Shown here in pieces: positions 28,839 to 38,211 of a DNA stretch of 64,000 nt. Made by a program: the position numbers and the translations under genes. Below the pieces are notes generated by a model, which did not search any database, was not told the DNA's origin, and worked only from the letters and a program-made list of their open reading frames with translations. This DNA is from Ancylobacter sp. SL191. Its GTDB lineage: Bacteria > Pseudomonadota > Alphaproteobacteria > Rhizobiales > Xanthobacteraceae. The stretch is from NCBI RefSeq assembly GCF_026625645.1, contig NZ_CP113056.1, forward strand, positions 3,881,001-3,945,000, read 5' to 3'. The number at the start of each line of letters is the position of its first letter. Position 1 is the stretch's first letter.

Positions 28839-31800
28839 ATGCGCATCGAGCGCCGCTATACCACAGCCGGCCAGTCACCTTACGCCGCGATGGCGTTCCG
28901 CAAGGCGACGAGCGAAATTCGCAATCCTGACGGGTCGGTGGTGTTCCGCCTCGAAGGCATCGACGTGCCCGAGCATTTCTCGCAGGTGGCCACCGACATC
29001 CTCGCGCAGAAGTATTTCCGCAAGGCCGGCGTCCCCGCGCGGCTGAAGAAGGTCGAGGAGGAGACCGTCCCCTCCTTCCTCTGGCGCGGTGCGGCCGATG
29101 AGAAGGTGCTCGGCGGCCTCCCCGAGAAGGAGCGCTATATCGGCGAGGTCGACGCGCGGCAGGTCTTCGACCGCCTCGCCGGCACCTGGACCTATTGGGG
29201 CTGGAAGGGCGGCTATTTCGATTCGGAAGTCGACGCCCAGGCGTTCTTCGACGAGCACCGCTACATGCTGGCCATGCAGATGGCCGCGCCCAACTCGCCG
29301 CAGTGGTTCAACACCGGCCTGCACTGGGCCTATGGCATTGACGGCCCGAGCCAGGGCCATTTCTACGTCGATTACGTCACCGGCAAGCTGACCCGCTCGA
29401 AGTCCTCCTACGAGCACCCGCAGCCGCATGCTTGCTTCATCCAGTCCGTGGGCGACGACCTCGTGAATGAGGGCGGCATCATGGACCTGTGGGTGCGCGA
29501 GGCGCGCCTGTTCAAATATGGCTCGGGCACCGGCTCGAACTTCTCGGCGCTGCGCGGCGAGGGCGAGAAGCTCTCCGGCGGCGGCCGCTCCTCCGGCCTC
29601 ATGTCGTTCCTGAAGATCGGCGACCGCGCCGCCGGCGCCATCAAGTCGGGCGGCACCACGCGCCGCGCCGCCAAGATGGTAGTGGTCGACGTCGATCACC
29701 CGGACATCGAGACCTATGTCGACTGGAAGGTGAAGGAGGAGCAGAAGGTCGCCGCTCTCGTCACCGGCTCCAAGATCGTCGCCAAGCACATGAAGGCCGT
29801 GATGAAGGCCTGCGTGAACTGCGAGGGCGAGAATGGCGATTGCTACGACCCGGAGAAGAACCCGGCGCTGAAGCGCGAGATCCGCGCCGCCAAGAAGGCG
29901 CTGGTACCGGAGAACTACATTCACCGCGTCATCCAGTTCGCCAAGCAGGGCTACACCGACATCGACTTCCCGATCTACGATACGGATTGGGATTCCGAGG
30001 CGTATCTCACCGTCTCCGGCCAGAACTCGAACAACTCGGTGCGGGTCGATGACGACTTCCTCACCGCGGTCGAGGCCGATGGCGACTGGAACCTCACCTC
30101 GCGCATCACCGGTAAGGTGACGAAGACTCTCAAGGCCGCCGAGCTGTGGGAGAAGATCGGCCACGCCGCCTGGGCCTGCGCCGATCCGGGCATCCAGTTC
30201 CACACCACCATCAATGACTGGCACACCTGCCCGGCCGCCGGCCCGATCCGCGCGTCCAACCCGTGCTCCGAGTACATGTTCCTCGACGACACGGCGTGCA
30301 ACCTCGCCTCGCTGAACCTGCTGCAGTTCCGCAAGGCCGACGGCACCTTCGACGTGGCGAGCTATGAGCACGCCTGCCGCCTGTGGACCGTGGTTCTCGA
30401 AATCTCGATCCTGATGGCGCAGTTCCCGTCGAAGGAGATCGCCAAGCTCTCCTACGAGTACCGCACCCTCGGCCTCGGCTACGCCAACATCGGCGGCCTG
30501 CTGATGACCTCGGGCATCCCCTATGACTCCGCCGAGGCCCGCGCCTATTGCGGCGCCCTCACCGCGATCATGACCGGCGTCGCCTATGCCACCTCGGCCG
30601 AAATGGCCAAGGAGCTCGGCCCCTTCGCCGGCTACAAGCCCAACGCGACCGAGATGCTGCGCGTGATGCGCAACCACCGCCGCGCCGCCTATGGCGAGAA
30701 GGGCGGCTATGAGGGGCTGAACACCAACCCCGTGCCGCTCGACCACGCCAAGGTGCCGGAGCCGATCCTCATCGAGCGCGCCAAGGCGACCTGGGACCAG
30801 GCGATTGCCCTCGGCGAGGCCCATGGCTACCGCAACGCCCAGACCACGCTGCTCGCGCCCACCGGCACGATCGGCCTCGTCATGGATTGCGACACCACCG
30901 GCATCGAGCCCGACTTCGCGCTGGTGAAGTTCAAGAAGCTGGCCGGCGGCGGCTACTTCAAGATCATCAACCGCGCCGTGCCGGAGGCGCTGCGCACGCT
31001 CGGCTATTCCGAGAGCCAGCTCGCCGAGATCGAGGCCTATGCCGTCGGCCATGGCTCGATCACCCAGGCGCCGGCCATCAACCATGGCTCGCTGCGCGCC
31101 AAGGGCTTTGACGACGCGATGCTCGCCAAGGTCGATGGCAGCGTGAAGAGCGCCTTCGACATCAAGTTCGTCTTCAACCGCTGGACGCTCGGCGACGAGG
31201 CACTGGCCAAGCTCGGCGTGCCCGCCGACAAGCTGATCGATCCCGCCTTCGACCTGCTCACCTTCCTCGGCTTCTCGAAGAAGGACATCGAGGCCGCGAA
31301 CATCCATGTCTGCGGCGCCATGACCCTGGAGGGCGCGCCCTTCCTCAAGGTCGAGCACTACCCGGTGTTCGACTGCGCCAATCCGTGCGGGCGCATCGGC
31401 AAGCGCTACCTCTCGGTCGAGAGCCACATCCTGATGATGGCGGCGGCGCAGCCCTTCCTCTCGGGCGCGATCTCCAAGACCATCAACATGCCGAACGACG
31501 CCACGGTGGAGGACTGCAAGCAGGCCTACATGCTGTCCTGGCGCCTGGCGCTGAAGGCCAACGCGCTCTACCGCGACGGCTCGAAGCTCTCCCAGCCGCT
31601 CAACTCGCAGCTCGTTTCCGACGAGGATGACGAGGAGGACACGCTCGAGGCCCTGCTGGAGAAGCCCGCCGCCGCGCGCGCCACGCAGATCACCGAGAAG
31701 ATCGTCGAGAAGGTCATCGAGCGCGTGGTCGCCATCCGCGACCGCGAGAAGATGCCCGATCGCCGCAAGGGCTACACCCAGAAGGCGGTGGTCGGCGGCC

Positions 31801-32567
31801 ACAAGGTCTATCTGCGCACCGGCGAATATGATGATGGCCGCCTCGGCGAGATCTTCATCGACATGCACAAGGAAGGCGCGGCGCTGCGCTCCTTCATCAA
31901 CAACTTCGCCATCTCGGTGTCGCTGGGTCTCCAGTACGGCGTGCCGCTGGAGGAGTATGTCGACGCCTTCACCTTCACCCGCTTCGAGCCCGCCGGCCCG
32001 GTGCAGGGCAACGACACGATCAAATACGCCACCTCGATCCTCGACTACATCTTCCGCGAGCTGGCCGTGTCCTATCTCGCCCGCAACGATCTCGGCCATG
32101 TCGATCACAGCGAGTCGAATTTCGACGCGCTCGGCAAGGGCGTGGATGAGGGCAAGGCGGCGCCCGGCGTCACCCCGGCCTCGCGCATGGTCTCCAAGGG
32201 CCTGACGCGCGGCCGCTCGGTCGGGCTGATGGTGGTGCCGGCCGGCTCCACCGTGACCCCGGCCGCCTCGCAGTCCACCTCGAACGTCACCGCCCTGCGC
32301 GGCGCCGTTCAGGGCGCGACCGCCCTCAAGGCGGAGCCGGAGATCGAGGAAGACGAGGCGCTCGGCGCCACCGACGCCCTGCCCTGGGCCGCCCCGGCCG
32401 CGGCCCCCGCCGCTGCCGCTGGCCCGAGCAAGTCGGAAGCCCGCGCCATCGCCCGCGCCAAGGGCTATGAGGGCGAATCCTGCCCCGAGTGCCAGAACTT
32501 CACCATGGTGCGCAACGGCACCTGCCTGAAGTGCGAGACCTGCGGCTCGACGACCGGCTGCAGCTGA
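28839..32567 (+). CDS. nrdJ: Vitamin B12-dependent (class II) ribonucleotide reductase
   Basis: Makes deoxyribonucleotides with an adenosylcobalamin-derived radical, independent of oxygen. The 1242-residue protein starts [11 protein letters not shown]. It contains PHACFIQS (C199, one of the redox pair), the NxCxE active-site motif NPCSEY (N474, C476, E478), the phosphate-loop region [20 protein letters not shown], and a C-terminal cysteine-rich tail ([23 protein letters not shown]) for zinc and thioredoxin-type reduction. Length matches the long rhizobial NrdJ form. The ATG at 28839 agrees with family starts. It has a long leader and is followed after 15 bp by an unrelated ORF. Confidence 0.96.
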   Translation: MRIERRYTTAGQSPYAAMAFRKATSEIRNPDGSVVFRLEGIDVPEHFSQVATDILAQKYFRKAGVPARLKKVEEETVPSFLWRGAADEKVLGGLPEKERYIGEVDARQVFDRLAGTWTYWGWKGGYFDSEVDAQAFFDEHRYMLAMQMAAPNSPQWFNTGLHWAYGIDGPSQGHFYVDYVTGKLTRSKSSYEHPQPHACFIQSVGDDLVNEGGIMDLWVREARLFKYGSGTGSNFSALRGEGEKLSGGGRSSGLMSFLKIGDRAAGAIKSGGTTRRAAKMVVVDVDHPDIETYVDWKVKEEQKVAALVTGSKIVAKHMKAVMKACVNCEGENGDCYDPEKNPALKREIRAAKKALVPENYIHRVIQFAKQGYTDIDFPIYDTDWDSEAYLTVSGQNSNNSVRVDDDFLTAVEADGDWNLTSRITGKVTKTLKAAELWEKIGHAAWACADPGIQFHTTINDWHTCPAAGPIRASNPCSEYMFLDDTACNLASLNLLQFRKADGTFDVASYEHACRLWTVVLEISILMAQFPSKEIAKLSYEYRTLGLGYANIGGLLMTSGIPYDSAEARAYCGALTAIMTGVAYATSAEMAKELGPFAGYKPNATEMLRVMRNHRRAAYGEKGGYEGLNTNPVPLDHAKVPEPILIERAKATWDQAIALGEAHGYRNAQTTLLAPTGTIGLVMDCDTTGIEPDFALVKFKKLAGGGYFKIINRAVPEALRTLGYSESQLAEIEAYAVGHGSITQAPAINHGSLRAKGFDDAMLAKVDGSVKSAFDIKFVFNRWTLGDEALAKLGVPADKLIDPAFDLLTFLGFSKKDIEAANIHVCGAMTLEGAPFLKVEHYPVFDCANPCGRIGKRYLSVESHILMMAAAQPFLSGAISKTINMPNDATVEDCKQAYMLSWRLALKANALYRDGSKLSQPLNSQLVSDEDDEEDTLEALLEKPAAARATQITEKIVEKVIERVVAIRDREKMPDRRKGYTQKAVVGGHKVYLRTGEYDDGRLGEIFIDMHKEGAALRSFINNFAISVSLGLQYGVPLEEYVDAFTFTRFEPAGPVQGNDTIKYATSILDYIFRELAVSYLARNDLGHVDHSESNFDALGKGVDEGKAAPGVTPASRMVSKGLTRGRSVGLMVVPAGSTVTPAASQSTSNVTALRGAVQGATALKAEPEIEEDEALGATDALPWAAPAAAPAAAAGPSKSEARAIARAKGYEGESCPECQNFTMVRNGTCLKCETCGSTTGCS

Positions 32568-32582
32568 GGCAAGGTCAGACTC

Positions 32583-33506
32583 ATGTTCGACCACCTCATC
32601 CATGCCGACTGGAGCATGGATGAACGGAAGAGATGGATGACGATGGCCACCCGTCAGAAGGACGGGTGGCTTATCGATTCCGCCTGCCAGGCGGCGTCGC
32701 CCTCTGTCTTTGTTAAAGAACTTGCGGAGATTGGCCAGAATGGACGCCTTCTGGTCGGCTTCGACTTTCCGATCGGCGTGCCATCAGCCTATGGCGTGCA
32801 AACCGGCTTTGCTGATTTTCCGGCCGCACTGAGAGCCTTCGGAGAGGGCGACTGGTCCGAGTTTTTCAAGGTCGCCGACATTCCGGCGGAGATTTCCCTG
32901 CGACGGCCGTTCTATCCCCGCGTCTCCCGCAAGGGGAGCGCACGGATTGAGCTCGCCGCGGGCCTTGGCGTGCCCATGTTCGCCGACCTGCTGCGGAAAT
33001 GCGAACGCAGGACGCAATATGGCCCTGAAGGCTGCGTCTTGTTCTGGACTCTCGGCGGCAACCAAGTCGGCAAAGGCGCACTGACTGGCTGGCGCGAGGT
33101 GATCCGGCCCGCCATGCTAGACGGCGCTCGGCTGTGGCCATTTGACGGCACTCTGGACGAACTGTCGCAAAGCGCTGGTGTGGTGCTTGCGGAGACCTAT
33201 CCGGCGGAGGCCTACACCATTTTTGATGGTCGCTTTCTCCGTAGCGAAAGCAAGGGCCGGCAGGTCGACCGCTTAAACAAGGCTCCCGCCATCCATCGCT
33301 GGGCGCTCGCCAACTCAGTACAGCTGTCGCCGTCACTTATCGCTCAGATCGACACGGGCTTCGGTCCGAGAAAGACAGGCGAGGACGCTTTTGATGCCTT
33401 TGCCGGCATCGTCAAGATGATCGAAGTGGCCGAACGGCGTCGGAAAGAGATTAGCCATCCGTGGCCAGAGACAACGGTCTGGGAAGGCTGGATTCTCGGA
33501 CGATAG
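32583..33506 (+). CDS. Unrecognised protein with RNase-H-fold (DUF429-like) features
   Basis: 307 residues; family not firmly recognised. Acidic residues are spaced as in RNase-H-like nucleases of the DUF429 type: D9 in HADWSMDE, D61 in VGFDFPIGVP, E in LAETYPAEAY (about 210) and D268/D271 in GEDAFDAFAG. That resemblance is by eye only. The gene begins 15 bp after nrdJ, so read-through is likely, yet its base and codon use is visibly less GC-biased than its neighbours (GTT AAA, TTA AAC, GTA CAG), suggesting separate, perhaps recent, origin. No signal peptide or membrane segment. Confidence 0.75.
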   Translation: MFDHLIHADWSMDERKRWMTMATRQKDGWLIDSACQAASPSVFVKELAEIGQNGRLLVGFDFPIGVPSAYGVQTGFADFPAALRAFGEGDWSEFFKVADIPAEISLRRPFYPRVSRKGSARIELAAGLGVPMFADLLRKCERRTQYGPEGCVLFWTLGGNQVGKGALTGWREVIRPAMLDGARLWPFDGTLDELSQSAGVVLAETYPAEAYTIFDGRFLRSESKGRQVDRLNKAPAIHRWALANSVQLSPSLIAQIDTGFGPRKTGEDAFDAFAGIVKMIEVAERRRKEISHPWPETTVWEGWILGR

Positions 33507-33550
33507 CCCGCCCGCCGGTCCGACCGACACGCGTCATATCTGGATTGCCG

Positions 33551-34102
33551 ATGAACACGCCCCCCACCCTCACCACGCCCCGCCTGATCCTACGCCCGCA
33601 CCGGCTTGAGGATTTCGAGGCCTATGCGGCGATGTGGGCGGAGCCGGCGGTGGTGCGGTTCATTGGCGGGCAGGGTTTTTCCCGCGAGGTGGCGTGGAAC
33701 CGGTTCCTGCGCCATCCGGGCCTGTGGCACTTTCTCGGCTTCGGCCATTTCGCGATTGAAGAGCGTGCCACCGGCGCCTTCATCGGCGAGGCCGGCTTTC
33801 ATGATTTCCGCCGCGCCCTCTCTCCCTCGCTGGAGGGGACGATGGAGGCCGGCTGGGTGTTCGCCGGCGCGGCGCATGGCAAGGGCTATGCGCGTGAGGC
33901 GATGACGGCCGTGCTCGGCTGGGCGGATGCGCATCATCCCACACGGCGCCTCACCGCGATGATCGAGGAGAGCCACGCCGCCTCGCTGCATATCGCCGGC
34001 ACGCTCGGCTTCACCCGCTTCGCCGGGGCGCTCTATGGCGGGCGGGACATGGTGCTGCTGGAGCGCGCGCGGCCCGGCACACCGACGAGTTACCTTCCCT
34101 AG
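33551..34102 (+). CDS. GNAT family N-acetyltransferase (RimJ/RimL type)
   Basis: 183-residue acetyl-CoA-dependent acetyltransferase; substrate unknown. It starts MNTPPTLTTPRLILRPHRLE, the typical RimJ/RimL-like beginning, and has the acetyl-CoA site in GAAHGKGYAREAM and the ESHAASLHIAGTLGF helix. The frame is open from 33461, overlapping the previous gene, but 33551 matches the family. It is convergent with the cold-shock gene and shares the terminator region between them. Confidence 0.9.
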   Translation: MNTPPTLTTPRLILRPHRLEDFEAYAAMWAEPAVVRFIGGQGFSREVAWNRFLRHPGLWHFLGFGHFAIEERATGAFIGEAGFHDFRRALSPSLEGTMEAGWVFAGAAHGKGYAREAMTAVLGWADAHHPTRRLTAMIEESHAASLHIAGTLGFTRFAGALYGGRDMVLLERARPGTPTSYLP

Positions 34103-34208
34103 AGGAAGATTCCTGACGCCGCGCATGTTTCAGAACGACGCGGGCCGCGCGGCAGGGGCACGCCAGCATCTCTGTGGCGCCACCACCCTCACCGCCCCCG
34201 CCAGCACA

Positions 34209-34240
34209 AAAAAGCCGCCGCTCCGGCGGGAGCGGCGGCT
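34209..34240 (-). terminator. Terminator of the first cold-shock gene
   Basis: Perfect 12-bp stem AGCCGCCGCTCC / GGAGCGGCGGCT (34213-34224 with 34229-34240). On the minus strand it is followed by seven T. It lies 34 bp beyond the csp stop codon and may also stop the convergent GNAT transcript. Confidence 0.92.
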
Positions 34241-34274
34241 TCATGCGGGACGCCTGGTGCGACCCGGAGGCGTA

Positions 34275-34490
34275 TCAGCCCACGCGCAGGTTGACCGCGG
34301 AGGTCTTGCCCGAACGCTGGTCGGTCTGCAGCTCGAAGGAAACCTTCTCGCCGTCGCGCAGGCCCTGCAGGCCCGAACGCTGAACCGCGCTGATATGGAC
34401 GAACACGTCCTTGCCCGCGCCATCAGGCTGGATGAAGCCGTAGCCCTTCTGGTCGTTGAACCACTTCACGGTGCCGGTCTGGGTAGACAT
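34275..34490 (-). CDS. cspA: Cold-shock domain protein, copy 1
   Basis: 71-residue single cold-shock domain; binds single-stranded RNA/DNA and melts RNA structure. Both RNA-binding motifs are present: KGYGFIQP and DVFVHISA. It begins MSTQTGTVKWFNDQKG. The protein differs at only a few positions from the second copy at 34790-35002, so the two arose by tandem duplication. It has its own terminator and a 299-bp gap upstream, enough for a separate promoter and a long leader as is typical for csp mRNAs. Confidence 0.97.
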   Translation of the reverse strand: MSTQTGTVKWFNDQKGYGFIQPDGAGKDVFVHISAVQRSGLQGLRDGEKVSFELQTDQRSGKTSAVNLRVG

Positions 34491-34789
34491 CAGGGTAGTC
34501 TCACGTCATCGAGGTTGCACATTCAGCAGGCGCGTGGCACCTGCCGCTGGGTCGAATTTGGAAGAAAAGCTGAACGTGCACCCGGCAACGCCAAGGTGAA
34601 ACGGCCCAGAGTCCAGCCAAAATCTGGCATGAAGACTAGCGCGAATGCGCGCCAATGCAAGGGCCGGTGCCGTCGCGGAAAGCCGCTTTAGCCGGCAAAT
34701 GTCGCCGCCTCGCCCGCACCAGGCGACAAGACGGCGACATTCAGATCTTGTCTAAACAGGCGGCGCGCCGCCCGTTGCTCCCGGACCGC
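34491..34789. other. Spacer between the two cold-shock genes
   Basis: 299 bp. The right end (34759-34772) holds a perfect dyad GGCGGCGCGCCGCC that could terminate copy 2 on the minus strand, since TGTTTAG follows it there. Next to it are interleaved inverted repeats GACAAGA/TCTTGTC (34725-34731, 34746-34752) and GTCGCCG/CGGCGAC (34701-34707, 34732-34738). The left part is the probable leader of copy 1. Confidence 0.5.
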
Positions 34790-35002
34790 TCAGAGCGGGC
34801 GCAGGTTCACCGCCGAGGTCTTGCCCGAGCGCTGGTCCGTCTGCAGCTCGAAGGAGACCTTCTCGCCCTCGCGCAGGCCCTGCAGGCCCGAGCGCTGCAC
34901 GGCGCTGATATGGACGAACACGTCCTTGCCCGAGCCATCCGGCTGGATGAAGCCGTAGCCCTTCTGCTCGTTGAACCACTTAACGGTGCCGGTATCAGCC
35001 AT
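34790..35002 (-). CDS. cspA: Cold-shock domain protein, copy 2
   Basis: 70-residue cold-shock domain starting MADTGTVKWFNEQKGYGFIQ, with the same RNP motifs as copy 1 (KGYGFIQP, DVFVHISA). Most of the chain is identical to copy 1; differences are concentrated at the two ends. The frame is open to 35116 but that extension is not cold-shock sequence. The ATG at 35002 has a TAAGGTTTCTTT stretch upstream. Upstream sequence (35003-35256) is free of genes and leaves room for the long leader usual in this family. Confidence 0.96.
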   Translation of the reverse strand: MADTGTVKWFNEQKGYGFIQPDGSGKDVFVHISAVQRSGLQGLREGEKVSFELQTDQRSGKTSAVNLRPL

Positions 35003-35256
35003 AGAAAGAAACCTTAGGAGACCAGGATTTTTGGCGGCGAACGCCGGATGACGCCCGCCGGCAGACGGCTTGTGCGAAAACCTGTGCGCCCGCGGGCGGC
35101 GCAGTCCTTCGGTCAAATCCGTGCACGTTCAGATTGGCGAGGAATATGGCTTTTAGACGGCAAAAATCGCCACACTTCCGCCCCATATGCGGCAGAACTG
35201 CGATGAGTTTCCTGGCGGGAAAAGGCCGGCTTTTCGCCGGCCCACAGCGCTAGCGT

Positions 35257-35580
35257 TCAGTAGCAATAGTCATAGCTGACGCGCACCACGCGCCCGTTCG
35301 GGTAGCGGTAATGGCAGTTGCCGCGGCGGACGTAATAGTAGCCCTGCGGGCCACGATTGCGCCCGATTACCGCGCCGGCGCTCGCCCCGATGGCGCCGCC
35401 AAGCAGCACGCCGGTGCCGGTGCCGATCAGCACCCCGCCAAGGAGCGCGCCGGTGAGCCCGCCGATCACCGCGCCCTCCGCCGCGCCGCCATTGCCCGCG
35501 CGAGCGGGAGAAGAGGCCAGGCACGGGGCGGCGAGGCACAGGGCGACGGCAAGGAAGACGGCGCAGCGGCGAAACATCAT
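35257..35580 (-). CDS. Glycine-zipper exported protein
   Basis: 107 residues. The signal peptide (AVFLAVALCLAAPCLASSPARA) precedes a glycine-zipper region (about 30-75: GGAAEGAVIGGLTGALLGG and then TGVLLGGAIGASAGAVIG) and a short Tyr/Arg-rich tail with two cysteines (GNCHYRYPNG, SYDYCY). Glycine zippers insert in or associate with membranes; many Hyphomicrobiales have such 17-kDa-antigen-like proteins, with no known function. A possible lipoprotein cysteine at CLA is not in a convincing lipobox. ATG codons at 35580 and 35577 are both possible. Confidence 0.8.
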   Translation of the reverse strand: MMFRRCAVFLAVALCLAAPCLASSPARAGNGGAAEGAVIGGLTGALLGGVLIGTGTGVLLGGAIGASAGAVIGRNRGPQGYYYVRRGNCHYRYPNGRVVRVSYDYCY

Positions 35581-35757
35581 GAACCTCCCCGGCGCGGCGC
35601 GAACCAGCCGCGCTCCAGCGGGAGGACGGTACGTGGCGGCAGGTTACGTTGGGATTAAGCCGGCCGGTTCCGGCGGGCATCGGCGCCGGGAGATCACGCA
35701 AAGACAGGCGGACGGAGAGATGCGCGCGGGGATCCGCCCCCGCGCGCATGAAAAGGC

Positions 35758-38037
35758 TCAGCCGTTCTGCGCCTCGACCACCGCGATGGCGGTCATGTTG
35801 ACCACGCCGCGCGCGGTCACCGAGGGGGTCAGCACATGCGCCGGGCGCGCGGTGCCGAGCAGGATCGGGCCAACGGGGAGCGCGTCGCCGAACACCTTCA
35901 CCATCTGGTAGGCGATGTTGGCGGCGTCGAGATTGGGCATGACGAGAATGTTGGCCACGCCCTGCAGGCGCGAGCCCGGCATCACCCGCTCGCGCATCTC
36001 CGGCACCAGCGCGCTGTCGCCTTCCATCTCGCCATCGACCATCAGGTCCGGCGCCTTGTCGAGGATGAGGTCGAGCGTCGCGCGCATCTTCACCGCGCCC
36101 GCATCGTCGCGCGAGCCGAAGTCGGAATGCGAGAGCAGCGCCACTTTCGGCTCTATGCCGAAGCGCTTCACATGCGCCGCCGAGAGGATGGCCATCTCGG
36201 CGAGATCCTCGGCGCTCGGGTCCGTCGTGATCTGCGTGTCGCAGAGGAAGAAGGCGCCCTTCTGTGTCAGCAACATGGAGAGCGCGGCCACATCGCGCAC
36301 GCCCGGCGCGAGGCCGATAATGGTGCGAATGTGGCGCAAATGGCGGATGAACCGCCCCTCGACGCCGCACAGCATGGTGTCGGCATCGCCCCGCACCACC
36401 GCCAGCGCGGCGATCACGGTCGGGGTGGTGCGCACCAGCGTGCGGGCGAGTTCCGGCGTCACGCCGCGGCGGCCGGCGCGCTCGACATAGGTCTGCACAT
36501 AGTCGCGGTAGCGCGGGTCGTCCTCGGGGTTGATGAGGTCGAACTCGACGCCCGGACGGATGGAGAGGCCGAAGCGCTCCAGCCGCGTCTCCACCACGGA
36601 GGGGCGGCCGATCAGGATCGGGCGGGCGATGCCCTCCTCCACCACCACCTGCGCCGCGCGCAGGATGCGCTCATCCTCACCCTCGGCGTAGATCACGCGC
36701 TTGGGCGCCTGACGGGCGAGGGTGAAGATCGGCTTCATCACGAGGCCGGAGCGGAAGACGAAGCGGTCGAGCTGCTCCTGATAGGCGTCGAAATCGGCGA
36801 TCGGCCGCTTGGCCACGCCCGATTCCATCGCCGCGCGCGCCACCGCCGGCGCCACGCGCAGGATGAGGCGCGGGTCGAAGGGCGAGGGAATGAGCGAGGT
36901 CGCGCCGAACACCGGCGTCTCGCCGCCATAGGCGCGGGCCACCACGTCGGAGGGCGTGTCGCGCGCCAGCTCGGCGATGGCGTGAACGGCGGCGATCTTC
37001 ATCGCCTCGTTGATCTGCGTCGCGGCGGCATCGAGCGCGCCACGGAAGATGAAGGGGAAGCACAGGACGTTGTTGACCTGGTTCGGGAAGTCCGACCGGC
37101 CGGTGCAGATCATCGCGTCCGGGCGCGCCTCGCGGGCGAGGTCGGGCATGATCTCGGGCGTCGGGTTGGCCAGCGCCATGATGAGCGGACGGTCCGCCAT
37201 CGCCTTCAGCATCTCCGGCTTCAGCACGCCGCCGGCGGAGAGGCCGATGAAGATGTCGGCGCCGGCGATCGCCTCGGCGAGCGTGCGGGCCTCGGTGTTC
37301 TGGGCGAAGGCGCCCTTATAGGGGTCCATCAGCACGGTGCGGCCTTCATAGACCACGCCCTCGATGTCGGTGACCCAGATGTTCTCGCGCTTGGCGCCCA
37401 TGGAGAGCAGCAGCCGCAGCGTGGCGATGGCCGCCGCGCCGGCGCCGGAGGTGACGATCTTCACCTCCTCCAGCTTCTTGCCGCCAATATGCAGCGCATT
37501 GACGATGGCGGCGGCGACGATGATCGCGGTGCCGTGCTGGTCGTCATGGAAGACGGGAATGCCCATCTTCTCGCGCAGCCGCTCCTCGATCTCGAAGCAC
37601 TCGGGTGCCTTGATGTCCTCGAGGTTGATGCCGCCAAAGGTCGGCTCCAGCGCGGCGACGACGCTCACCACATGGTCGGGCTCGAGCGCGTTGATCTCGA
37701 TGTCGAACACATCGATGCCGGCAAACTTCTTGAAGAGGACGGCCTTGCCCTCCATCACCGGTTTCGAGGCTTCCGGGCCGATATTGCCGAGCCCGAGCAC
37801 CGCCGTGCCGTTGGACACTACCGCCACGAGATTCTGCCGGCCGGTCAGTTCGGCGACGAGTTCCTTGTCGGCGGCGATCGCCTCGCACACCGCGGCGACG
37901 CCGGGCGTATAGGCCAGCGCCAGGTCGCGCTGATTGGCGAGCGGCTTGGTCGGCTGGATCTCCAGCTTCCCCGGACGGGGCAGGCGGTGATAGACCAGCG
38001 CCCCTGAGCGCAGGTCATCGGAAATGTACGAGGCCAT
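35758..38037 (-). CDS. maeB: NADP-dependent malic enzyme with C-terminal phosphotransacetylase-like domain
   Basis: Converts malate to pyruvate and CO2 with NADP reduction. The 759-residue chain has the malic enzyme domains in the first about 430 residues ([29 protein letters not shown] with metal-binding acids, [16 protein letters not shown] as nucleotide fold) and a phosphotransacetylase-like domain to the end ([35 protein letters not shown]). In this fusion type the second domain is thought to be regulatory (acetyl-CoA sensing). The frame is open to 38094; the ATG at 38037 ([14 protein letters not shown]) fits the family. Confidence 0.96.
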   Translation of the reverse strand: MASYISDDLRSGALVYHRLPRPGKLEIQPTKPLANQRDLALAYTPGVAAVCEAIAADKELVAELTGRQNLVAVVSNGTAVLGLGNIGPEASKPVMEGKAVLFKKFAGIDVFDIEINALEPDHVVSVVAALEPTFGGINLEDIKAPECFEIEERLREKMGIPVFHDDQHGTAIIVAAAIVNALHIGGKKLEEVKIVTSGAGAAAIATLRLLLSMGAKRENIWVTDIEGVVYEGRTVLMDPYKGAFAQNTEARTLAEAIAGADIFIGLSAGGVLKPEMLKAMADRPLIMALANPTPEIMPDLAREARPDAMICTGRSDFPNQVNNVLCFPFIFRGALDAAATQINEAMKIAAVHAIAELARDTPSDVVARAYGGETPVFGATSLIPSPFDPRLILRVAPAVARAAMESGVAKRPIADFDAYQEQLDRFVFRSGLVMKPIFTLARQAPKRVIYAEGEDERILRAAQVVVEEGIARPILIGRPSVVETRLERFGLSIRPGVEFDLINPEDDPRYRDYVQTYVERAGRRGVTPELARTLVRTTPTVIAALAVVRGDADTMLCGVEGRFIRHLRHIRTIIGLAPGVRDVAALSMLLTQKGAFFLCDTQITTDPSAEDLAEMAILSAAHVKRFGIEPKVALLSHSDFGSRDDAGAVKMRATLDLILDKAPDLMVDGEMEGDSALVPEMRERVMPGSRLQGVANILVMPNLDAANIAYQMVKVFGDALPVGPILLGTARPAHVLTPSVTARGVVNMTAIAVVEAQNG

Positions 38038-38211
38038 GGCGATTCCTTCCCCCGGAACTGGCGGTACGGCGTGGGGCTCTCTTGTGCCGTACACCGAGTT
38101 GCCGATTTTGTAATGCCCGCCTTTCGACGGTCAGGTAAGCTTACTCATCAAAGCGGCCGCCGGACGAGACCAACCACCCGCGCGTACCGTCACTTTTCAG
38201 GTCGTATTCTC

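Noticed and set aside
28875..32603. A 1242-codon open frame antisense to nrdJ, and a similar 884-codon one antisense to lptD (55244-57898)
   Set aside because: Both arise from the high GC content and codon-position bias of the real genes; their translations are low-complexity Arg/Gly/Ala/His-rich and match no family.
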